A stretch of 64,000 nt of DNA from Triatoma infestans. Its lineage: Eukaryota > Arthropoda > Insecta > Hemiptera > Reduviidae. Positions within the stretch are counted from its first letter, which is position 1, and each line of letters begins with the position of its first letter. The translations under genes and the position numbers were made by a program. The notes under the pieces are model-generated. The model had not been told where the DNA came from. It did no database searches and saw only the letters and a list, made by a program, of their open reading frames with translations. The stretch is from NCBI GenBank assembly GCA_011037195.1, contig JAAEAF010003828.1, positions 1-64,000 of the forward strand, written 5' to 3'. Shown piece after piece: positions 56,841 through 64,000 of the stretch.

Positions 56841-57377
56841 ATTTAAATACAGCGGTAGTCGTAACGAATACCAAACGTAAGTATTTAAACTATGGCTCTA
56901 TGAATTTCAATTATATAAAAAAATGAAATATTGAAGAAGTGAATATGAACATACAAATAATCAAAAACAAAATGTATAGAAACTCTATTTAAATAAAAAA
57001 ATATTTTGTGTAAGGTATAATGAAAATGATGTAAGTTACGTGTAACTAGGTGTACATGTAACTAATACGTGTACTAGTATATTGAAAATGTTAGTAATTT
57101 AAGGTCTTATTGAATTGTGATGTTAGGTTTTGATCGCTAACTGCCTTAATTGGGGAAATGGGGGGGGAGAAAGGATGGTAGATAGGCTGGGATCCAAGAT
57201 TTTTGCTATTGTAGTTAGGAACAAAGAATGTTACATTTAGTTGAGTTGTTTTCTACTGTCCGACTAGAATATTACAATTACCATTAGTTGGTAACAAGTA
57301 TTAAGAAAACATAAAAATACAAAATAACAGTGAGGAGAAGCTATCCAGTGGTAACACTCCAAATAATGCATTGATAG
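56841..57377. other. No gene recognised
   Basis: AT-rich, with a G run at 57162-57169. Confidence 0.4.
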
Positions 57378-57845
57378 TGTGATGGATGCAAAACATAAGA
57401 ATATATTAAATTAAGAAAAATCGAAAATATCAAGTTATTTCAAGACAATTTCCTTGCAAAAAAGGTACACACAGGTACAAGAAAACAGTTACTGGAAAAG
57501 TTTATTAACCTTGATGGATTATACTACCCCTTCTCATCACAGGGGAGGAACTGAACGAACAAAGAGAAAACATTCTTTTCAAGACAGACTTGTTCTAGAA
57601 ACCAAGGTGGAAGCATCAGAGCTATATCAGTATTAAGTTATAAGAGTTTATTATAAGCTTTTATTGTGATATTCAAAGTACTTAATTTCTCTTAGTGAAT
57701 ATATCTTTTTAAAAAACAGTGTGATTTCTTGATTATTAATAATACTTCATTCTCTTTTAAACTTGCATACTTACAAGCCCTTTTACAAAACCGCTCGTGC
57801 TACACAACCAACTACTACAAATACACATCACACCATTACATTTCA
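57378..57845 (+). mobile_element. Family D LTR-like element
   Basis: TGTGATGGATGCA ... CATTACATTTCA, 468 bp, flanked by ATAG on both sides. Carries AACTGAACGAACAAAGAGAA and the ACAAAACCGCTCGTGCTACA block shared by the family. Confidence 0.65.
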
Positions 57846-58139
57846 ATAGTATAACGAGATCTGATCACTTCATTTACTTAGGGAATTTTTAGGTCCTTCA
57901 GAATGATTTCATTTGTTACATAAAAAGGAGCATTTACAATCTTTCCCAGGATTTTGGATTGGGCGATTTGGATGCAAAAAAACATTGGAACGCTTAGGAA
58001 AACCCCGTAATTTCAGTCCTTAGGTCCACATTGGTTATAGTTTTTTGGTAGTGAGGCATATTTGATCGTCGTCTTTTAATCTGGAAAGAGTTTTTTAACG
58101 TTTCATCAGGTCTTAATAGAAAATAGTTTTGTTTGGGAG
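57846..58139. other. No gene recognised
   Basis: Nothing supported. Confidence 0.35.
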
Positions 58140-58740
58140 ATTCAAGGGAACAGAGCGTGATATGATGTTTTCCTCTAAAGTACCACTTCAGTGTGATATA
58201 TAGCTTTAGCGTCTAAAATAATATTAATAATATATAATAAAAAAGTATACTATATATATAATACTTTTTATTTATATTATTATTTATATTTATAAGTATT
58301 ATATGTATATATAATACTTTTACTAATACAAATAGTATATTAAACATTAGTAGCATTGATAGTATTCCAAATTTGAAGAAAATCGGTAAGAATTTACATA
58401 ATAGATTTGTAAGACTTTTGAAATTTTCTCAAAAACGCTTACAACGATTTACTTTAAAGTTGGGATTTAAACGTTGCATAGATTAAACAAAAAAAACACT
58501 CTTATTTGAAACATTTTTTCCGCCAATTCTGTCAGATCTTGTCAGTTAGGTTTAAGTTTAATCTGCCCAAATGTTGACCATTTTGGCAGGGGAGCTCCAC
58601 ACAAATCTGCTCAGGTACCAACTTTTTTTTGGATCTGCCAAACTAAACTTTAGAAATGTTGTAATTTTAAAGAAAAATGTTAATAAAATCGTATTAATTA
58701 GTGTAAGAAGTCGAGTATTTCAAACCAGATTTTTCCTAGA
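58140..58740 (+). mobile_element. Diverged DINE-like fragment
   Basis: Unit remnants CTCTAAAGTACCACTTCAGT and AATTTTCTCAAAAACGC, ending TTTCAAACCAGATTTTTCC. A TA-rich tract (58215-58345) interrupts it. Confidence 0.5.
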
Positions 58741-59267
58741 GATAAGCGCATCGTGGTCTGAAAGATCTATTATGCCCCTGAAGCCACCTTATTGCACTGC
58801 CGGATGTGTTACAAATAAAAGTGTGTACCCAGTGGAGATATTCATAAGGTACGCATGTTTATTATTAATACCAGAATATTTTTTCATTGATAATAAAATT
58901 TTAATAAAACAAAATTGAATTAATTTTTAAATTTTATTATATCTAAAATGGAATTAATTTAAAAAATTTCCACACGGAATGTTCTTTGAGAAACAAATAG
59001 TATTTGGAGTACGAAAAGAATATTAAATGTATTTGCAGTTGGGTGTCTGTTATAGTCAAAAAGTGGCTCAGTAGTATGCATAACATAATAGTGAAAGAAA
59101 TTCTCACTAAATATGGACACAATTAATGTCTAGATTGTAGATTGTTGTAAGGGATTATAGCACTGCTACCTGAAATATCTACTGTGCCCCCTAAAGCCTT
59201 CTCCAATGCACAGCCGGCCTTCCAGCAGTGTTCTCTAGCTACAGACAACACTGCCCATCACCGGACA

Positions 59268-59602
59268 TGTTGTTGTGAGGGATTGGAAGAAGGCGGAACT
59301 ATTCCCGAAGGCAAACCAACCAACTTCCTCCCACAGAACAGATACACTGGGACTCTACTATCATCCTTGCGAAGCCACGACCACCTCGAAACCTTTCCTC
59401 AACTCGTGAGCGCGGAGACAGAACTCCGCCGGGCTGGCTCACGATCCCATGGTACCATTTTGTAGAGGGAACAAGTCCCCTACTTGAAGGCCTAGAATGG
59501 TCACTGGCCCGGCCAAAGTAAGCCTACGGATTTACCACAACCTCTTGACACCAGCTTGGGCTTACCATGTCATTCTAGTTGCAGTGGGAATTCCGTGCCC
59601 GT
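59268..59602 (-). mobile_element. 335-bp insertion with 14-bp duplication
   Basis: CCCATCACCGGACA flanks both sides (59254-59267 and 59603-59616). The insert is GC-richer than its surroundings. On the minus strand its 3' end is CACAACAACA, like a truncated LINE 3' UTR. No domain recognised. Confidence 0.7.
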
Positions 59603-59647
59603 CCCATCACCGGACAGTGAGTTGCAGGGGCTTCTAAGAAGAGAAAA

Positions 59648-59730
59648 TTTAAAGGCAGCATGCTGGATTCGAACCCGGGAACTCCGCGTTGCTAGCCCAG
59701 CGCGCTACCACTGAGCTAATCCCTTCCTTC
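59648..59730 (-). repeat. tRNA-like SINE head (Pol III A and B boxes)
   Basis: On the minus strand from about 59718: TAGCTCAGTGGTAGCGCGCT is a canonical A box and D arm, and CCCGGGTTCGAATCC a canonical B box. The acceptor stem does not pair, so it is not a functional tRNA; it is the head of the SINE-like repeat. Confidence 0.8.
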
Positions 59731-59945
59731 TCCCTTGGCTTTCGCCAATTAACTGGTGACAGAGACCCTAGTTTGTGTACTGTGTTTGTCTTTGTCTGTA
59801 AAGTGTAGAGTGTATGTAGTTTAATTGTATTGTGTATTGTTCTGACGAAGTGCATGGAGTACTGAGCTGTGGTAACCCGTGGGGTCGCTACCTCCCCCCC
59901 CCAAGTAACTGCATGTAACAGATACCCCTTGTGGGCCACAATTAA

Positions 59946-60299
59946 TTTAGTGACATACATTTAATGGAAAAATCTAATGAAGACTTTGTAGCAGGTTCCT
60001 ATGTTTGTTAAATCTTAGATGGTAGAAAGTCTTCACTTAGCTAGTATAAACGAATAAAAGAAAAAATTTAATAGACCCCGATTTAATCAATTTCGGGGCC
60101 TCCATAAGGAAGTCACAGTTAAAATTTAATCTCCATAATTTAATCACGGTATATTTCGAAATTTTAAGGAATAATTTTCGATATTGGAATATGATATCAG
60201 ACTGCAGTTTTGCTGGGCGGATAGTGGTAAAAAAAAGAAGAAGAAAAATGACAAGTAATTAATAAACCAATAGTACAATGTATAGTTTTACCACAAATT
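59946..60299. other. No gene recognised
   Basis: Contains TAGACCCCGATTTAATCAAT then TTTCGGGGCCT, a weak inverted repeat at 60071-60103. No gene. Confidence 0.4.
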
Positions 60300-60720
60300 A
60301 TTATAAATAGTTATTCCAAATTTGAATAAAATGAGTTAACCAGTAGCGCGACTTTTCAGAATGGTCTTTTAAGTTTTAGATATTTTTCGGAAACGGCTAC
60401 AACGATTTGATTCTAACTTAAATTGCTCTCTGCACAAATAAAAACGTATTACTTTAATCTGTAACATTTTTTTTTAATAAAAAAATTGTTTTATGAGTGG
60501 TTTTGGTAGCCTCTCAGTTACATTTAAATTTAAACTGATGGTAGATGGTCTTGAGACAGTGGGGTCTTGCCCAGAGTGCCCAATCAGTATGTATAACACC
60601 CACCACCTTCTTCTAAGGCCAACCCATCTAAATATTGCAATATTAAAGACAATTGTATTAATTGAAATTGTATTAAATAGTTAAAGAGAAAGTCATGTGA
60701 GTGTTTCACACCAGCATTTT
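60300..60720 (+). mobile_element. Diverged DINE-like fragment
   Basis: Unit remnants and a terminal GTGTTTCACACCAGCATTTT (60698-60717), just before a collagen donor site. The plus frame at 60493-60684 is a chance frame in it. Confidence 0.5.
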
Positions 60721-60765
60721 TTAAAAGAAACAAAAGTATATTGAATAAGTAATAGATAAACTTAC

Positions 60766-60870
60766 AGTAATTTTTCCAATTATTTCCTGTTCATCCAGAA
60801 ATCCCAATGTTTTATCCGTTAGCAATGATGATAGTAGTTGAGTAACATTACAGGTACATCCACCATTTGC
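60766..60870 (-). CDS. Collagen exon (second seen), non-collagenous Cys-X-Cys linker
   Basis: The 105-nt exon is in phase 0 at both ends. It encodes ANGGCTCNVTQLLSSLLTDK then TLGFLDEQEIIGKIT. It has no Gly-X-Y and lies between collagen blocks. CTC could form inter-chain disulfides and NVT is an N-glycosylation sequon; the Leu-rich stretch that follows could act as a trimer-forming helix. The acceptor is TTGCAG and the donor GTAAGT on the minus strand. Its phase fits the exons on both sides. Disulfide-bonded non-collagenous breaks like this are usual in non-fibrillar collagens. Function by analogy only. Confidence 0.78.
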
Positions 60871-60949
60871 CTGCAATATGTAATTGTTTGGTTTGTGGCT
60901 ACGTAATTATTTAAGACCTTTATTGAAAAGAGTTGAATATTACGTTTAC

Positions 60950-61018
60950 CTTAGATAAAGTTGGTCCTTGAGAACCAGGCGGGCCGGGAGGTCCTGGCAA
61001 TGATTCTCCAGGTGGACC
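60950..61018 (-). CDS. Collagen exon (first seen)
   Basis: The 69-nt exon is in phase 0 at both ends. It encodes GPPGESLPGPPGPPGSQGPT then LSK, so a collagen block with one imperfection (ESLP) that leaves the triple helix at its end. The acceptor is GTTCTAG and the donor GTAAAC on the minus strand. It is separated from the next exon by a short 79-bp intron. Exons further 5' must lie beyond 64000 or were not recognised. Confidence 0.82.
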
Positions 61019-61653
61019 CTAGAACAAAAAATTTGAATTTAGCTTCAAATTTAACAAACAGTAATATTTCAAGTAAAGATGCCAAGTTTCTTGGTGAAAT
61101 GATATAAGTTTCTTATTGGCCTAACACACACCCACATTTCACACCTCTGTTTATACTCTGTGATTGGTTAATTATTTACAGCTAATTATTCCTTTGAAAA
61201 ACTAGTTTAGAATTTTTTGTTAAAAATTTTCCCTTCGTAGGTATTTTATAAATTATCAAATTGTGCAATAAATTAAAAAAAAAAAAAAAAAAGGAAAAAT
61301 CAAGTTACTTCTAACATAATTATTTACTATTTGATATAATTTATATGAATATTCAGAAATAACTCAGAATTTTCATTCCATTATGAAAAAAGAGGCAAAA
61401 GAAGGCAATGTTTAGACAATGAAGAAATGTTTAGATCTCATGCAAGTGCGCTATTTTGTATTTGGCTATTTATACAAGTGGGACAAAATAGAATTCGTTT
61501 TAAACCTTCAAAAATTACTTCAAGGAATTCATAATTATCAGTTAATAAACTTTTCTTAGATCTGAAGTTGCAGCTATTCATTATATCTATTGTCCTTAAT
61601 TTTGTGTAGGTAGCGCAGACTACAAAGTGTTGAAAGAGTATTATAAAGATGGT
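61019..61653. other. Collagen intron, no other feature
   Basis: AT-rich, with an A-run at 61274-61292. Confidence 0.4.
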
Positions 61654-62182
61654 CTGATGGATGCAAGAAATTATATCTATTTTAATTGAAGAAAATTATG
61701 AGAAAAATGCGAGCTTGTTGGCAAAAAGGGTAACCCAGGTAGATGAAGTACAGTTACAGGAAGAGTTCATGAACCTTGTTAGCATTGTCTACCCCTTCTT
61801 CTCACAGAGGAGGATTTGAACGAACAATTAGAAGGCATTCCTTCAAGAACAGTCTGCATTCTGCTTTCAAAGTAGAACAGTCTGAAACAGACATTCAAGC
61901 CAGAACACTTGCTTCAGGAATCGCTCTCTTAAACTCAGCGCCAGTGATAGTGATTTGTCTTTCTTCTAGATAAACATCGGATTTATTAAGATGTAATTGT
62001 GATATTGTAATGTACTTAATTTTGCTTAGAAAATAATTTATTTATTTTAAAAAGCAGTGGTGCTCTCTTGATTGTAACTAATACTTCTCTCTCAAACATA
62101 TATACTCACAAGCCCCTTTTACAAAACCGCTCACGCCACAAGCTACCACTACACTATAACATATCACAGCAATCACATTTCA
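61654..62182 (+). mobile_element. Family D LTR-like element
   Basis: Diverged start (TGATGGATGCAAGAAAT), common middle (GGATTTGAACGAACAATTAG, AAGGCATTC) and end (ACAAAACCGCTCACGCCACA, AATCACATTTCA). No flanking duplication recognised. Confidence 0.6.
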
Positions 62183-62259
62183 ACCTCATACACTTTCTCT
62201 TAGCACAAAATAGCAAACATTCTTCACACTTACAACTCTTATTAGTGTTTAAAACCGTC

Positions 62260-63190
62260 GGTATTTTTATGGAGAAAATCACAAAAAACTGATAAACATG
62301 TACAGTAAATTCGCACTGCGGCTCAACGAATTTTCTTCAAACTGGGGAATTTTGGCAACATATATGATTCCAATTAATATTATTTAGTTAGACGGTACTG
62401 TATAGCACAAAGGTTGAACTGAAATAGCGCTTTAGAGGAAAACATAACCCCCCTCTCTAACAGTGCCCTTAAATGAATTTTTCCGAAGAAATATTGCAAA
62501 TAAAAGTTGTAGCTCTTTGTCTGTCTATTGGATATACCACGTTTAAAGAAAATCGTTAGAGTTGTTTTAGAGAAAATAGGAGAAAACTATAAACAACTTT
62601 CAGTAAAGCGCACTTAGAGTCATCTGATTTTCTTCTCAAACTCGGAATTTCGACAACATATTTAATTCTAATTATTATTACTTAGATGATAGAATTGTAT
62701 AATAACTAAAATAACACGTTAGTGGAAACCATAACCCAAACCTACCTTTCCCCAAAAGTGCCCTTAAATGAATTTTCCCGGAGAAATATTTCAAATAAAA
62801 GTTGTGGAAATAAAATGTTTGGAGAAAATCGTTGAGCCTCATTTTTGAGAAAATCACAAAAACTGAAAAAAAAGAAGAAAAGAACATTCAGTAATGTAGC
62901 ATTTCCAGTTGATGGATTTTGCCCGAAATCTTCGTGTCTGAAACCGGTGATAGTACTTGAAAAGGAAACCAAGTTTAAGCTTCCTGCAAACTTTTCAATT
63001 TTTGAGATTATTCTTTTCGCACATATGCACACATATACACACATATATACAGACCTTTTCTAAAAACTACATTTTTGGACTTGAGGGATATCAAAACGTG
63101 TATTTCCGGTGAAAAGTCAAATTTCGAAAATCTGCCACGATCGCAATACTTCCTCTTACTGTTATTGATTAGTAAGAGAAAGTAAAAATT
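62260..63190 (-). mobile_element. DINE-like element, minus copy
   Basis: Internal units (GTGCCCTTAAATGAATTTTC twice, at about 62463 and 62758), an ACATATACAC tract (63019-63048) and the 5' end TCGCAATACTTCCTCTTACT, TTAGTAAGAGAAAGTA. The 3' end is missing or merged with the family D insertion. Confidence 0.7.
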
Positions 63191-63429
63191 AATTATTTTT
63201 TCCATGGTTTGCAGATGCATTTTGTGGTCATTGGAAAATTATCTTTGTTTATAATTTTAATGCATTTATTATGTTTCCCACGTAAAAAGATAGATAAAAT
63301 ACCTTTTTAAAGGGCAAAAAAATATTTTACGAATAGTATATTCTAATAGTTAGGTTCATATGTAATTGTTCTCACACATACCATTTGATGACACACATAC
63401 CCCCCAAATAACCTAGTGGGCCCTAATAT

Positions 63430-63560
63430 CGCATTGTGCTAATAGAAGATCTTACATCTTTACATAGACATCCTGGAAATGAACAACTACCCGAAAGTAG
63501 GCCTTGGCCACAAAATCAAGAAAGCTTTCACGGAAAAAACTCGTATCTCTGTTTGTTTGC
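63430..63560 (+). repeat. Decayed Penelope-type repeat arm
   Basis: GACATCCTGGAAATGAACAA, then CCGAAAGTAGGCCTTGGCCA, CAAAATCAAGAAAGCTTTCA; recognisable only by order of motifs. Confidence 0.4.
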
Positions 63561-64000
63561 CAACCATGCGGTTCTAATAATCCATTAAATTAATTAACTC
63601 GTTATAATTTTCTGGTAAGTTATTTCATTAGCAAAAATGTTTTATTTTGCTTTTGTTAGCTTCAGATATTATTGTATACAAAAGCTGGATTTGATGTTCC
63701 AATTAACTTTGTATTAAATTATTGTTAACATTTTAAAATGATAATGGAATTATAAAATGATAATATGAATATGATTGTGTACACAAAATTTTCCTCTGCT
63801 CTATAAATATCTATATTTTGTCTTAATAATTTACTTTTAAAAATTTATTTTCAAATGGCCATTTGCCTAATTTTATCCATTTTAATTAAATAAAAGTCTT
63901 CACTGTTCCTCTGAGAGTAATAATTTATTTAAAAAGAAGAACAGTCCTAAATCTATAAATAATTTATCCTTACATTTATCTGAAAGTTCAAGAAATCGCG
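63561..64000. other. AT-rich DNA, no gene recognised
   Basis: No supported feature to the end of the window. Confidence 0.45.

Larger units (their letters stand above)
58745..59945 (-). repeat. SINE-like composite (two partial copies)
   Basis: 58745-58815 and 59150-59267 share GGTCTGAAAGATCTATTATG-like and CATCACCGGACA blocks. 59603-59945 holds the tRNA-like head and the common 3' part (TTTGTGTACTGTGTTTGTC to TACAGATACCCC). A separate element is inserted at 59268-59602. Confidence 0.6.

Noticed and set aside
58571..58918. 115-codon plus frame
   Set aside because: Overlaps diverged DINE-like and SINE-like repeats; no domain or coding bias seen.
59648..59730. Functional tRNA gene
   Set aside because: A and B boxes are excellent but the acceptor stem does not pair, and a related decayed sequence recurs in a longer repeat, so it is a SINE head.
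1..64000. CRISPR arrays, prokaryotic operons or plasmid features
   Set aside because: No regularly spaced direct repeats with unique spacers and no bacterial gene organisation; introns, LINEs and solo LTRs show a eukaryotic genome.

Overview
The window looks like AT-rich animal (arthropod, very probably insect) genomic DNA, with hemipteran-like repeat content as a guess only. The evidence is split coding exons with GT/AG borders, several clades of non-LTR retrotransposon, a Penelope-like element, solo LTRs, tRNA-derived SINE-like sequence and long AT-rich stretches. I see no bacterial operon, ribosome-binding-site or CRISPR signal.

Host gene: one gene runs along the minus strand across most of the window. 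I recognise six exons, in transcript order 60950-61018, 60766-60870, 25739-25838, 19717-19808, 18777-18947 and 10898-11015. All have AG acceptors and GT donors, and the reading phases agree at every join (0-0, 0-0, 0-0, 1-1, 0-0, 0-0). They encode Gly-X-Y collagen blocks separated by non-collagenous linkers, one with a Cys-X-Cys and an N-glycosylation sequon. The largest intron is about 35 kb.

Standout locus: the 5.9-kb collagen intron between 19808 and 25739 holds, antisense to the collagen gene, a compact block at about 21.5-23.5 kb. It contains a 290-codon capsid-like open frame, a 160-codon orphan frame, a perfect 14-bp inverted repeat, and a short frame with the HUH endonuclease motifs of a rolling-circle Rep. 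This reads as an endogenised, linearised single-stranded circular (CRESS-type) DNA virus genome with two long frames still open. The Rep helicase part is absent. A truncated LINE with a 16-bp target-site duplication sits just downstream.

The rest is mostly nested repeats: (i) a roughly 1-kb interspersed family with a 5' palindrome, a GT microsatellite at a fixed position, internal units of about 320 bp and a 3' hairpin, resembling non-autonomous Helentron/DINE-1 elements, with at least eight long copies; (ii) foldback repeats carrying hammerhead-ribozyme-like cores, two of them bracketing a Penelope-like GIY-YIG domain; (iii) solo LTRs of about 0.7-0.8 kb, two with 5-bp target-site duplications; (iv) many 5'-truncated LINE tails, several with clear duplications; (v) a minus-strand retroposon with an internal minisatellite; (vi) 5S rRNA-like and tRNA-like fragments. 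Nesting gives relative ages: an LTR inside a foldback, a LINE inside a DINE-like copy, and LTR-like family D inside a DINE-like copy.

Stretches not listed as features are AT-rich intronic DNA in which I could not recognise genes. All identifications are by eye, without database searches.
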